Part shown: in pieces, positions 38,083-47,214 of the stretch
Layout: every line of letters begins with the position of its first letter
Position numbering within the stretch: position 1 is the first letter of the stretch
Origin: OLB6 sp964525565
GTDB taxonomy: Bacteria > Bacteroidota > Ignavibacteria > Kapaibacteriales > Kapaibacteriaceae
NCBI GenBank assembly: GCA_964525565.1
Contig: CAZGHI010000001.1
Span: forward strand, 62,001-126,000
Direction: 5' to 3'
DNA length: 64,000 bases
Notes under the pieces: generated by a model
What the model was told of the DNA's origin: nothing
The model's input: the letters and a program-made list of their open reading frames with translations, nothing else
Databases searched by the model: none
Program-made: the position numbers and the translations under genes

Positions 38083-38115
38083 AAGCCCCCTTCCGATATT
38101 TTTGGAAGGGGGCTT
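38083..38115 (+). terminator. Rho-independent terminator after surface protein 2
   Basis: A perfect 12-bp GC-rich stem (AAGCCCCCTTCC pairing with GGAAGGGGGCTT) with a 9-base loop, followed by CTCTCTTT on the + strand. It lies 28 bases after the stop of the surface-protein gene and before the ATG at 38141, so it marks the end of the transcript and excludes an earlier start for the next gene. Confidence 0.9.
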
Positions 38116-38140
38116 CTCTCTTTGTAATCGGAGTGCCACA

Positions 38141-39667
38141 ATGTTTGTATATGCCTTTATTGTGCTAACGCTTTTATTCTTTGGCAACGGTGCCGTGCAA
38201 TTCGTAACATCACAGAGTATTTCATGGACGCCAGTTGTACGAAGTGGATTACAGCGTGCGGTGATTGATGTACATCCCGCGTTTTCATCAGTAAACATTG
38301 TCCCGGGTACCCATGATGTTTACATTCCTCAGGGATGGACAGCCAGCATTTTTTATGCTGGGACAGAATTGAGAAAGCCGAGATTTCTGGCATGGGGACC
38401 TGATTCCGTCCTTTACGTTGCGAACATGAATGGCAATACTATTCTTGCCTTGCCTGATGCAAATAGGGACGGTGTCGCCGATCAAGCTGTTGTTGCTGCA
38501 ACTGTCCCGGCCTATACTTCTTCGATTGTTTTTTACCGCGACACGATGTTCGTTGGAAGCGAGAGCGGCATTACAAAACGCTGGCGAAGCTCAGGTGGTG
38601 GCTATGTTTTTGATCAGATGGCAGTAGTCGTTGATAAGACAAGTCAACAAGGTCAAACAGGAGGTAATCATAGAACAAGGACGGTAGCTGTTGACACGGT
38701 GAATTATAAAATATACTTAAGTGGTGGTTCGCGTGGAAACGCTGACAGAGAGCCACTTCGAGCTCTAATAGAAAGATATGACTGGGATGGATCTAACAGA
38801 ACAATATATGCGCATGGTATTCGCAATGCTGTAGGACTAACTGTTCATCCACGAACAGGTCGATTGTGGGCGGCAAATAATGGCAGTGACCTACAAGGAA
38901 ACAATATTCCACCAGAGTGGGTTGATATTATTCGAGAAAACGGTTTCTACGGATATCCGTTTGCATACCATGATAAAAACGTATTTAATCTGGAACATAG
39001 CGACTACCGTGATATCCTACCGTTAACTTCAACAGACTCAACACTACTTGAGAGCATGGTGCCGGCTGCAGCACTCATAACCGCTCACTGCGCGCCAATG
39101 CAGCTTGCTTTCGCACATAGTGGAATGCCGACGGAATTCCAGAACGGTGTTTTCTTGGCTCAACGTGGTTCGTGGAATAGATCACCAATTAGTGGATCGA
39201 AGGTAGTGTTTCTTTCTTTTGACAACGATGCAGATACCATAGCGAATGCTGAAATTGATTTTTGTACAAACTTTGTAATTGATTCTTTGAATAATGCTTC
39301 ACGATGGGCTCGTCCCGTGGGAATCGCTGTCTCAGCCGATGGCTCTGTGTACGTGAGCAGTGATGATTTGAAGCAGTTTATATTAAAGCTTACTCCCCCC
39401 AGAAGCACGTCGGTGCTCACTACAAAAGATGTGGAGCAGAATGTAAATATAATTCCCAATCCTGCCTCCGACGTTGTAACAATTGCATTCGAACAGCACT
39501 CAGAAGCTAGCATTCGGTTTATCAACGAACTGGGTCAAACCGTTAAAGAAATAGCACACGGCGCCGAAAGGCAAATAGATGTAACTGGACTGCCGTCGGG
39601 CATATATACGGTTCTCGTTACTACTCGACAGCGCAGTTTCCACTGTCCACTACATATTGTGCGATAA
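38141..39667 (+). CDS. Sorbosone-dehydrogenase-like beta-propeller protein with T9SS signal
   Basis: A 508-residue exported protein. Signal peptide MFVYAFIVLTLLFFGNGAVQ; then a six-bladed propeller of the L-sorbosone/PQQ-dependent sugar dehydrogenase type: KPRFLAWGPDSVLYVANMNG, YAHGIRNAVGLTVHPRTGRL, WAANNGSDLQGNNIPPEW, HCAPMQLAFAHSGMPTEFQN, RGSWNRSPISGSKVVFLSF. The last 80 residues (NIIPNPASDVVTIAFEQHSE, GLPSGIYTVLVTTRQRS, LHIVR) form a T9SS type A tail. Whether it binds PQQ and oxidises a sugar is unknown. GGAG lies 7 bases before the ATG. Its last 47 bases overlap the 3' end of the convergent waaA gene. Confidence 0.85.
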   Translation: MFVYAFIVLTLLFFGNGAVQFVTSQSISWTPVVRSGLQRAVIDVHPAFSSVNIVPGTHDVYIPQGWTASIFYAGTELRKPRFLAWGPDSVLYVANMNGNTILALPDANRDGVADQAVVAATVPAYTSSIVFYRDTMFVGSESGITKRWRSSGGGYVFDQMAVVVDKTSQQGQTGGNHRTRTVAVDTVNYKIYLSGGSRGNADREPLRALIERYDWDGSNRTIYAHGIRNAVGLTVHPRTGRLWAANNGSDLQGNNIPPEWVDIIRENGFYGYPFAYHDKNVFNLEHSDYRDILPLTSTDSTLLESMVPAAALITAHCAPMQLAFAHSGMPTEFQNGVFLAQRGSWNRSPISGSKVVFLSFDNDADTIANAEIDFCTNFVIDSLNNASRWARPVGIAVSADGSVYVSSDDLKQFILKLTPPRSTSVLTTKDVEQNVNIIPNPASDVVTIAFEQHSEASIRFINELGQTVKEIAHGAERQIDVTGLPSGIYTVLVTTRQRSFHCPLHIVR

Positions 39668-40874
39668 CCCTGGAACTACCCAGTGCTGAATGAATATATG
39701 ACAGTGCGCGATTGGTGGCAGGAGCTGGCTGCGTTCTCTGAATTACTGTTTTGAGCCAATCAACTAGCTCTTCTTTCCGAGCAATTCGTGTAAGTACTCC
39801 CAGGTCTTCGTAGGCTTGTGCGTCGGCAGATTTATCAATTTTGGGTCCACACGCTACTTCCAGCCCATATACAACAGGCTCTGTAGTGCTATGAACACCT
39901 GCTTCAAAGCCCCCTCCCACCCAAGCAGCGTTGGCAATTCCATAGAGAGTAACAAGATGGCCAACAGTGTCAACCACAATATGTCCTCTATAGTCTGAAG
40001 AACATTCTGCAGGGGTTCGAGCATGGAAGAGTTTCCTGATGGAAGTAACAGCTTGTTGCGATGGCTCATGGGGTACAATGATGAGTCGCAATCGTTGAGC
40101 AACCTCAGGTAGTTCAAGACGCAATAATTCGAATGCAGCGTGGAGAAGGCGAACATCAGTTGGCCACGTGCTGCCTGCTACAATGGTAAACAGGTCGGAC
40201 CGGAATAGTGGGTGCGCTGACGAGCGATTTTGGGCAACACGTGCGACGACCTCGTCAATTCGTGTATCTGGCAAGAATTTAACCGTAATGCCATCACGTG
40301 GCAGGAGCTGCTGAAAACGTTGAGCGTGGGCGTTTGTAACAGCGAAAATTGTTGTACACCGGGAGTATGTATCCGCTATCCAGGCATGCAGAAGTCGAAT
40401 GGTTGCATACCCGGGAAATGTTGCGTTTACAACAACTATCGGCACCTTTTGGGCGCTTGCGGCAACCGTCATGTTGCGCCACAGGTCGTAACGATCTACA
40501 ACTAAACACAGAGGGTTCAACTCCCTGACAAGATTAACCATGTTCGCGTGGCTGTCAGCAGGCAATAATATTACCCTATGAACTTGGGCATGCGATTTTG
40601 CCCGAGTATAACCGGATGGCGACCATAACGACACGACAATTGGAACATCCGGTCGGAAGGAGTGGATTTCACGGATGATGGGTGACAACTGTTCAAATTC
40701 ACCCATGGAAGAAGCGTGAAACCAATAACAGTGGTTAGGCAGCGGGTCTGTGGATGCTGCTATTTGCGCACGACGTTTCAGCTTTGGGTGAAAATAGGTG
40801 CCAACGAGCAACAGTAAACGAATTGTGGGAACCACAATCGCATTGTAGAGGGCATCTATAAGCCAAACAGGCAT
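39621..40874 (-). CDS. waaA: 3-deoxy-D-manno-octulosonic acid (Kdo) transferase
   Basis: A GT30 enzyme that transfers Kdo from CMP-Kdo to lipid IVA at the inner membrane, showing that this organism makes LPS. The 417-residue chain has an N-terminal membrane anchor (about 3-25), the conserved YWFHASSMGEFEQLSPIIRE (about 50-69) with the catalytic Glu, VSLWSPSGYTRA, VVDRYDLWRNMTVAA, LPDTRIDEVVAR, VAGSTWPTDVRLLHAAF and WVGGGFEAGVHSTTEPVVYG (about 345). The gene starts immediately after the stop of the crotonase gene (TAAATG). It ends in TAG followed by TAA, inside the 3' end of the convergent T9SS gene. Confidence 0.93.
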   Translation of the reverse strand: MPVWLIDALYNAIVVPTIRLLLLVGTYFHPKLKRRAQIAASTDPLPNHCYWFHASSMGEFEQLSPIIREIHSFRPDVPIVVSLWSPSGYTRAKSHAQVHRVILLPADSHANMVNLVRELNPLCLVVDRYDLWRNMTVAASAQKVPIVVVNATFPGYATIRLLHAWIADTYSRCTTIFAVTNAHAQRFQQLLPRDGITVKFLPDTRIDEVVARVAQNRSSAHPLFRSDLFTIVAGSTWPTDVRLLHAAFELLRLELPEVAQRLRLIIVPHEPSQQAVTSIRKLFHARTPAECSSDYRGHIVVDTVGHLVTLYGIANAAWVGGGFEAGVHSTTEPVVYGLEVACGPKIDKSADAQAYEDLGVLTRIARKEELVDWLKTVIQRTQPAPATNRALSYIHSALGSSRVIAQYVVDSGNCAVE

Positions 40875-41651
40875 TTACCGACCGGTAAAGATCGCTTCGC
40901 GTTTTTCGAGGAAAGCAGCTGTACCTTCTTTAAAATCTTCGGTTCCACAGAGAGTGCCAAAGGCATCTGCCTCGAGGTGTAGTCCCTGTGGGACGGTAGT
41001 TTCACGGGCACCTAGTACAGTGCGGAGGACAGCTTTGACAGAATGTACTGGCCGTTTAGCTACCATTTCAGCAAACGACTGTGTTTCGGACAATAGCAGT
41101 TCTTGTTCGATCACACGATTAACAAGCCCGATCTGTAGTGCAGTATTTGCATCTATCATGCTGCAGCTCAGAATGTATTCCAGTGCCTTTGCCGTACCAA
41201 TAAGCCGTGGCATTCGTTGCGTGCCTCCGTAGCCAGGAAGTATGCCAAGGCTGATTTCAGGCAATCCTAGTTTTGCGTGTGCTCCGGCAAATCGCAGGTG
41301 GCATGCCATTGCCAGTTCGCAGCCACCACCGAGAGCAAACCCATTAACTGCCGCAATCACGGGCTTGCTTAGCTGCTCAATCATATTGAACACGTGCTGA
41401 CCTTGCTCGGCAAACTTCTTGCCCGTATGCGCAGTCTGCTGGTGCAACTCTGCTATGTCTGCACCAGCCGCAAAAGCCTTTTTACCTGACCCGGTTACAA
41501 TAACAGCGCGAACATTCGTATCTGCTTCCAAATCTCGTAAAAGGGATTCGAGTTCACTAAGGAGCTCACTGTTAATAGCGTTAAGCTTATCTGGTCGGTT
41601 TAACGTGATGGTGGCAACACCGGAGTGTAAATCTAAGGTAAGCGTATTCAT
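40875..41651 (-). CDS. Enoyl-CoA hydratase (crotonase family), copy 1
   Basis: A 258-residue crotonase that hydrates 2-enoyl-CoA in beta-oxidation or related acyl-CoA routes. Both catalytic glutamates of true hydratases are present, in FALGGGCELAMACH (oxyanion region, about 109) and LGLPEISLGILPGYGGTQRM (about 132). The start is the ATG at 41651 (MNTLTLDLHSGVATITLNRP); a longer frame to 41735 would overlap the divergent glycosidase gene. It is directly followed by waaA. Two more crotonase genes lie at 47215 and 48557. Confidence 0.9.
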   Translation of the reverse strand: MNTLTLDLHSGVATITLNRPDKLNAINSELLSELESLLRDLEADTNVRAVIVTGSGKKAFAAGADIAELHQQTAHTGKKFAEQGQHVFNMIEQLSKPVIAAVNGFALGGGCELAMACHLRFAGAHAKLGLPEISLGILPGYGGTQRMPRLIGTAKALEYILSCSMIDANTALQIGLVNRVIEQELLLSETQSFAEMVAKRPVHSVKAVLRTVLGARETTVPQGLHLEADAFGTLCGTEDFKEGTAAFLEKREAIFTGR

Positions 41652-41689
41652 AGGCGACACAAAGCTACGAACTCTCGTAAGTTGTATTT

Positions 41690-43057
41690 GTGATAGAATC
41701 TGTTCATTCCCGGAGAGCCGCATGCCTACTGGCACTGGCGCTGTTCATGTTTATGGGTGCACCGGCACTTGGTGCACGACAGCCCAAAGCAAAGAAATTA
41801 AAGAAGGCTGTTGTTGTTCTTTCCGAAGAAACCATTGCACCTGGTGTCCGATATACCAAGTACAGTATGAGGGGAAAAATTGTCCATGCCGTTGTTATGG
41901 ACAGAACTTCCCGCGATGTAGCGCCACGTGTGATTAAGGCAAAGGATCATGCGACAGGTCGCGAACGTCTTACTGAGATGGCAGCGCGTTATGAGCAGAA
42001 TTCGGGGAATGAAGTTCTTGCGCTTATAAATGCAAACTTTTGGGCTTCGGGACGCAATTCACCAATTGGTCCTTGTGTGATTGATGGCGAAGTGGTAGAG
42101 TTGGTGCCGTATAAAAACTGGTCGAGCGCATTCTTCGACAAAGACAACAAACTCTTCATTGACACTTTCCGAATCTTGGGGTATGCAAGCGTTGCGGGAC
42201 AGTCGTTTCCTATTGCAAGCACTAACCGAAGGGTATCAGCGACGGATGTTGTGATGTACAATGCCTTTGGTGGGGGTACGGTTCCATTCGTTTCCACTGA
42301 AACAATTGAACAAGCGGTTGCGGACGCAATGCTCGAGAGAACCATGCTGGGTTCTGATAGCACAGAAGCCAGTATTGATAGTGTATCCTTACGTAACGAT
42401 ATTATTCGAGCAAAACGCGAGGCAAGCGCAGAACACTCTTCACTGAAAATTGCATGTAGGTACATTGCACAGCCGGCGATAAACCGCGCTTATGCATGCG
42501 TCGTAGTAGCCATTGATACGGGAACTGTGGAAATTCCAACTAGAGGATGTATTCTTTCGTTCCCATTCGACTCAGCTGCGGTTGATCTGTCTGCGCGCAT
42601 TCATCCAGGCGACACAATTCGACTTGACTTTTCCACAAACGTGTATCGTAATACCCGTTTTATGAATGCCGTTTGTGGCACTCCGCGATTGATACGAAAT
42701 GGTAAAGCAAAGCACGAGGCAGGAAGGGAGGGAGTAACATCACGGAGATTTATCACCAACGCCTTGGCTAGATCAGCGCTAGGAACGGATCGGAATGGTA
42801 ACCGACTTATCATTGTTGCAGTGGAGCCCGCCAGGAATGGGGGGGGGAAGCGCGGAGCAACACTTGCAGATCTTTCCAAAATCCTTCGGTTGCTAGGTGC
42901 ATACAATGCCATAAACCTCGATGGAGGTGGCTCTGTTGGTCTCGTTGTTCGCAACAATCATGTGTTTTACGACACGGCAGACCCTCGTACAAGACCTGTT
43001 TCAGTTGGTCTCGGTTTTGTTCGCATAGGGAATGTACTACGTCAGTACAGGAGATAA
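41690..43057 (+). CDS. Exported phosphodiester glycosidase-family protein (NAGPA-like)
   Basis: A 455-residue protein with a signal peptide (CLLALALFMFMGAPALG) and a C-terminal domain of the phosphodiester glycosidase/NAGPA (DUF2233) family. Family marks are EVLALINANFWASGRNSPIG (about 107-126), GTDRNGNRLIIVAVEPA, and the end motif LLGAYNAINLDGGGSVGLVV (about 402-421). Members remove GlcNAc from phosphodiesters or act on wall glycopolymers; the substrate here is unknown. The start is a GTG at 41690. It is divergent from the crotonase gene and overlaps the convergent NamZ-like gene by 16 bases. Confidence 0.83.
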   Translation: MIESVHSRRAACLLALALFMFMGAPALGARQPKAKKLKKAVVVLSEETIAPGVRYTKYSMRGKIVHAVVMDRTSRDVAPRVIKAKDHATGRERLTEMAARYEQNSGNEVLALINANFWASGRNSPIGPCVIDGEVVELVPYKNWSSAFFDKDNKLFIDTFRILGYASVAGQSFPIASTNRRVSATDVVMYNAFGGGTVPFVSTETIEQAVADAMLERTMLGSDSTEASIDSVSLRNDIIRAKREASAEHSSLKIACRYIAQPAINRAYACVVVAIDTGTVEIPTRGCILSFPFDSAAVDLSARIHPGDTIRLDFSTNVYRNTRFMNAVCGTPRLIRNGKAKHEAGREGVTSRRFITNALARSALGTDRNGNRLIIVAVEPARNGGGKRGATLADLSKILRLLGAYNAINLDGGGSVGLVVRNNHVFYDTADPRTRPVSVGLGFVRIGNVLRQYRR

Positions 43058-44268
43058 GGTAATCTGTCGGCCAGGAAACGTTCTGCATGGAGTCGGCTAA
43101 TCTGATGCAGAGTTTGCCACGAAGCACCCTGGCGAAGTAGTTGCACCAGGTTTGCATTCCCTATTGCCTTATTGAACAGCGACTGACGCTCCGGCCAAGC
43201 ACGTTTCGCAATGCTATCGGCATCGCGTACAGATACCATCAAAGCGAGCGCAGCAGAAAATGGGTAAACTGTGCGCCCGCAACTCAGGATGTATCCATGA
43301 CAATGCTGGTTCTTGAACATACCATTTCCAGGTAGAAACGACCCATACATGGGAACAACGCCGGTTTTCCACAGTCGAGCTTCCAGCAAAGTATCGGGTC
43401 GGAACCAAGGTGCACCAACAATGGTAAAGGGGCTGGTGGTTCCAATGCCAATGGAGCACCAGCCTAATTCACCCAATAGGCCGGTGATGGCATAGCCGAA
43501 GGCGCTGTGTACAGATGGAATGTTTGGAGATGTTGGGTACCAGGGCAATCCCGTTTCGTCCCACTTCATTTTTCTCTTCCAACCTTTACAACGAACAACA
43601 ACCAGTGAACATTGAGTGGGGAAACCATTCTCACCAGCTTCAAGCCAACCCTTCGCATTTGTCATCGAGGCCAATTCCCCGAGTGTCATGCCATGCACAT
43701 ATGGGACGGGAATTCTACAAACAAAGTTCCTCACGTTGGAATCGGGTAGTACACCATCCACAACCTGGCCGCCAAGCGGATTGGGCCGGTCGAGCACATA
43801 GAGGGGTTTCTGAAATTTGGCACACGCTTCCATCACCTCAACCATTGTGCTCACATACGTGTAGCTCCTGCAGCCAATATCTTGCAAATCAACGATAACA
43901 GCGTCGGCATCAGACAGAAGATGTTGCGGTGGCCGACGCATTTGTCCGTACAGTGATACAAATGGAAGGGTGCCGACCGTGTCATCAGAGATGTGTTTGC
44001 CGGCTTTTTCAATGCCGTAGAATCCGTGTTCGGGTGTTAATACTCGAAGTACCTGTACCCAAGGTGATTGTTGAAATTCTTCAACAGAAGTACGACCGCG
44101 ATACGATCGTGCCGCTGCATGAGAAACAAGCACAATGTTTTTCCCACGCAGCATGGCAAAATCAGAATCAACGAGGTTGTCCAGACCGGTTCTCACAACT
44201 GTAGTAGTATCGGCTAGAGCTGCTGCACATACTGTGGCAATGGCTATTGTAAAGAGTACAGACTTCAT
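43042..44268 (-). CDS. Exo-beta-N-acetylmuramidase NamZ-like protein (DUF1343)
   Basis: A 408-residue protein with a signal peptide (MKSVLFTIAIATVCAAALA). The NamZ/YbbC family cleaves terminal MurNAc from peptidoglycan fragments during wall recycling. Marks: GKNIVLVSHAAARSYRGRTS, LTPEHGFYGIEKAGKHISDD (about 81-100), VIVDLQDIGCRSYTYVSTM (about 126), LDRPNPLGGQVVDGVLPD, PVPYVHGMTLGEL, PWYPTSPNIPSVHSAFGY and IGIGTTSPFTIVGAPWF. It overlaps the upstream xer gene by 4 bases (ATGA) and ends the - strand operon that begins at 49342. Confidence 0.92.
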   Translation of the reverse strand: MKSVLFTIAIATVCAAALADTTTVVRTGLDNLVDSDFAMLRGKNIVLVSHAAARSYRGRTSVEEFQQSPWVQVLRVLTPEHGFYGIEKAGKHISDDTVGTLPFVSLYGQMRRPPQHLLSDADAVIVDLQDIGCRSYTYVSTMVEVMEACAKFQKPLYVLDRPNPLGGQVVDGVLPDSNVRNFVCRIPVPYVHGMTLGELASMTNAKGWLEAGENGFPTQCSLVVVRCKGWKRKMKWDETGLPWYPTSPNIPSVHSAFGYAITGLLGELGWCSIGIGTTSPFTIVGAPWFRPDTLLEARLWKTGVVPMYGSFLPGNGMFKNQHCHGYILSCGRTVYPFSAALALMVSVRDADSIAKRAWPERQSLFNKAIGNANLVQLLRQGASWQTLHQISRLHAERFLADRLPYLLY

Positions 44269-45221
44269 GATTGTGATCGTGAATTGCGAGGATGAAACAG
44301 GCGGTGTACCTCTTTTACATATTCACGATCTACGTGGGTGTAAATCTGAGTGGTGCCAATGTCAGCATGGCCTAGCATTTCCTGTACGGCCCGCAGATCT
44401 GCTCCTCCTTCGAGTAGGTGAGTCGCAAAACTGTGTCTGAACAGGTGGGGGTGTACATGTTTCTCTAAACCTGCCCGTTGCGCAGCCTGTTGAATGATGT
44501 TCCAAACCGTCATTCGGGAAATGCGGCGGCCATGTTTATTCAAAAAGAGCACATCGTTCGTATTCTGTTTCCCCACGAACGATGCACGTGCCGCCTCCTG
44601 ATACCTTTTAATCCACATTAGTGCTGCTGATCCAATAGGAATAAGTCGTTCCTTACTTCCTTTCCCGAGTACTCGCACAAGATCAACATCCCAGAGAATG
44701 TCGTGCTGATGTAGTCCGGTGACTTCCGAAACACGCAGGCCACAGGCATACATCGTTTCCAGCATTGCACGGTCGCGGATCTCGAATGGTGTTGGGGGAA
44801 CTGCACGGTGTTCATCCGGTGCAGTACTCAGAAGAATTTGCTCAATCTCTTGTACAGTTAATACATTGGGTAGTTTTCTTCGTTGAGTTTGAATTTCTAC
44901 TGAGTCTGCCGGGTTAACGGTAGCTCTTCCTGCTTGAATTAGGTACCTGTACAAATGTTTCATCGAAGCAAGATATCGTACCCGACTGGATGGTTGTAGG
45001 CCGATCTCTGTAAGCAGCGTGAAGAAATCGTGCAGGTGTTTCCGCTGGGCATTTGAAAAATGTTCGATGTGAACAGTAGTCAGATATTCAGCGAATCTGC
45101 TAACGTCGGCACGATATGCAGCCACCGTGTTCGCACTAAGACCACTTTCAAGTAGTAATGACTGTTCAAAACGCTTGATGTCGCGCAGCATTGATGCACT
45201 AATAGTACTGTGTTCACTCAT
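44265..45221 (-). CDS. Tyrosine recombinase XerC/XerD
   Basis: A 318-residue tyrosine recombinase that should resolve chromosome dimers at dif. The N-terminal SAM-like core-binding domain (LESGLSANTVAAYRADVSRF) precedes the catalytic domain with Arg in YACGLRVSEVTGL (about 160), Lys in VLGKGSKERLIPIG, HLFRHSFATHLLEGG (His and Arg, about 258) and LGHADIGTTQIYTHV (His and the nucleophile Tyr, about 290). Length fits Xer rather than a phage integrase, and nothing around it looks mobile. XerC and XerD cannot be told apart here. Confidence 0.92.
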   Translation of the reverse strand: MSEHSTISASMLRDIKRFEQSLLLESGLSANTVAAYRADVSRFAEYLTTVHIEHFSNAQRKHLHDFFTLLTEIGLQPSSRVRYLASMKHLYRYLIQAGRATVNPADSVEIQTQRRKLPNVLTVQEIEQILLSTAPDEHRAVPPTPFEIRDRAMLETMYACGLRVSEVTGLHQHDILWDVDLVRVLGKGSKERLIPIGSAALMWIKRYQEAARASFVGKQNTNDVLFLNKHGRRISRMTVWNIIQQAAQRAGLEKHVHPHLFRHSFATHLLEGGADLRAVQEMLGHADIGTTQIYTHVDREYVKEVHRLFHPRNSRSQS

Positions 45222-45241
45222 GTACGGAACAAACTGTGGTT

Positions 45242-47212
45242 TTAAGAAGCGGATGAACTTCCGCCCTTATATCGAACACGTTGATGAGCTGTGCCGTGAA
45301 GATTTTTCACAAAAGCGTCTTTGATTGCATCTAAATCGCGCATTGTAAGAGGTGTGTTCTTGAGCTGACCATCTGTAATGCGGTCCACGATGATTCGTTC
45401 AACTGCTGATGCGATTGCATCTCGTTGTGATGTATCCACAAGCCTCGACAGTGCTTCTGCAGCATCTGCAAGCATTACGATGGCTGTTTCGCGGGAATCC
45501 GGCTGTGGTCCGGCATACCTGAAGTCTTGCTCATCAACAACAGCATTTGTTGAGGCTGCTTCTTCCAATGCGATTGTGTAAAAATGCGAAATGAGAATGG
45601 TCCCGTGGTGCATTGGAATGAATTTCCAAATGCGCTCGGGCAATTTGTATTCACGTGCCAGCTCCAAACCATCTTGAACATGTTGCCGGATAATGGCTGC
45701 ACTTTTTTTCGGCGACAGCCGGTCGTGCTTATTATCAATGCCGATTTGATTCTCAACAAAGTACTCACTCTTTTCGATCTTACCGATATCATGAAAGTAC
45801 GCACCTACACGTGTTAAGAGCACGTTTGCCCCAATGGCTTGCGCAGCAGCTTCACTTAAGCGTGCAACAGCGAGCGTGTGCTGGTAGGTGCCTGGCGCAC
45901 GTTCGTTTAGCGATTTCAATAACGGATGGTTTAAGGTGTTGAACTCTTCTAAACGAAGGTCAGTTGCTACGTTAAAAACACGTTCAAAGACCATGATGAT
46001 GGCAAATGTTATGAGCGGACTCAGTACAGCATTTGCAGTTGCCATCACAATTTTGGGCCATACCCACTCAACAGGTGCAGATCGTTCAAGTTCTATGGCA
46101 AGAACTGCCATTACCAAACCAATAAAAATCGCTACAATTGAAGTAAATATTTGCGTTCTACTGTGAATGTTTCGTGCCGAGTAGATACCCATGATGCCAC
46201 CAACCAGCAGTACGATCATCAGGGAATAATCGTCTCCCCGTGATGCACCAGCGGCAATGCTCATAGCCATTGTAATCACCAATGCCGTTCGCTCTTCGTA
46301 CAGGATTGTGATAATCATGGAAAGTGCCGGCACCACAATGGCATACTCAATGGGAAGAGAGGGGTTTAGACGTACTGATAGCCAACCACACAGCGCTGAC
46401 ACAATGGGTAACGAGACGAGTGTTATGAGCTGACCAATGTTCTGGTAACTTACTGGTCGTAGGAAGTAGAGATAGAGAACGACGAATGCCATAATAATGG
46501 CTGCGTGTACAAGGCTTCCAACAAATGCAAACACGTTGAACCCTACGTTCGCCCGCAGATGTTCTGCATTGCGATAGCCGGAGAGCCTGGCTATGGTTTC
46601 ATCGTCAAGTCGCTGACCCTTTCTCACAATGCGATCGCCTTTACGAACAATCTCAAGGGTTGTTGATACGGACGCGGCGGCTTCATTCCGAAGGCGCTCG
46701 GTTTCCACAGCATCGAACAGATATGTTGGTGCCATGCCACCGGCCTCGTCACGTGTTCTCACCATTGAACTAGGTACCAACCGTTCGTTTCCACTATGCT
46801 CAATGAGTAGAACAAACGCTGCTTTTATACTATCCCGGTCCACATTCACAATTGGCTGGGTATGCTTTGCATCAGATTTGTTGATTGCTTCTGCTGTGTC
46901 GGCAGTAAAGGCCAAAGGCGATAGTAACCGAGCAGAATCCCGCTGCTTTGCCAGGTGAATGGGGCTTTTAGGTACCGGAAATGAGTAGTCAGCAAACACA
47001 GTCTCTTGACTCCACACGGTACCCAGCAATGTGTTGTTGTAAACTCCTTTAGCTTCTTCTGCACCTGCCCCTGGCAGAAGGAGTGTTAAGACCACAATAG
47101 CAAGAACAATCACGCACCAACGAAGCCAGGAAGGAGTGGTATCGGCTCCGATGGTTTCAGATTCCGATGATTCCCGTAGTTGCTCGTATAATGTGCGTGA
47201 GCTTTTAGCCAT
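45242..47212 (-). CDS. 7TM-HD phosphodiesterase, PgpH family (c-di-AMP hydrolase)
   Basis: A 656-residue membrane protein. After a cytoplasmic leader comes helix 1 (LRWCVIVLAIVVLTLLLPGA), an extracytoplasmic 7TMR-HDED domain (about 60-215), six or so helices (about 220-410) and a cytoplasmic HD domain with HPLLKSLNERAPGTYQHTLA, YFHDIGKIEKSEYFVENQ (about 468) and MHHGTILISHFY. PgpH enzymes hydrolyse cyclic di-AMP to pApA, linking potassium, turgor and wall control. The HD residues are intact. It lies 2 bases after the PaaG-like gene and 20 bases before xer on the same strand. Confidence 0.93.
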   Translation of the reverse strand: MAKSSRTLYEQLRESSESETIGADTTPSWLRWCVIVLAIVVLTLLLPGAGAEEAKGVYNNTLLGTVWSQETVFADYSFPVPKSPIHLAKQRDSARLLSPLAFTADTAEAINKSDAKHTQPIVNVDRDSIKAAFVLLIEHSGNERLVPSSMVRTRDEAGGMAPTYLFDAVETERLRNEAAASVSTTLEIVRKGDRIVRKGQRLDDETIARLSGYRNAEHLRANVGFNVFAFVGSLVHAAIIMAFVVLYLYFLRPVSYQNIGQLITLVSLPIVSALCGWLSVRLNPSLPIEYAIVVPALSMIITILYEERTALVITMAMSIAAGASRGDDYSLMIVLLVGGIMGIYSARNIHSRTQIFTSIVAIFIGLVMAVLAIELERSAPVEWVWPKIVMATANAVLSPLITFAIIMVFERVFNVATDLRLEEFNTLNHPLLKSLNERAPGTYQHTLAVARLSEAAAQAIGANVLLTRVGAYFHDIGKIEKSEYFVENQIGIDNKHDRLSPKKSAAIIRQHVQDGLELAREYKLPERIWKFIPMHHGTILISHFYTIALEEAASTNAVVDEQDFRYAGPQPDSRETAIVMLADAAEALSRLVDTSQRDAIASAVERIIVDRITDGQLKNTPLTMRDLDAIKDAFVKNLHGTAHQRVRYKGGSSSAS

Positions 47213-47214
47213 GA

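Noticed and set aside
38102..38140. Earlier ATG (38102) as start of the sorbosone-dehydrogenase-like gene
   Set aside because: It lies within the terminator hairpin (38083-38115); the ATG at 38141 has GGAG upstream and begins a proper signal peptide.
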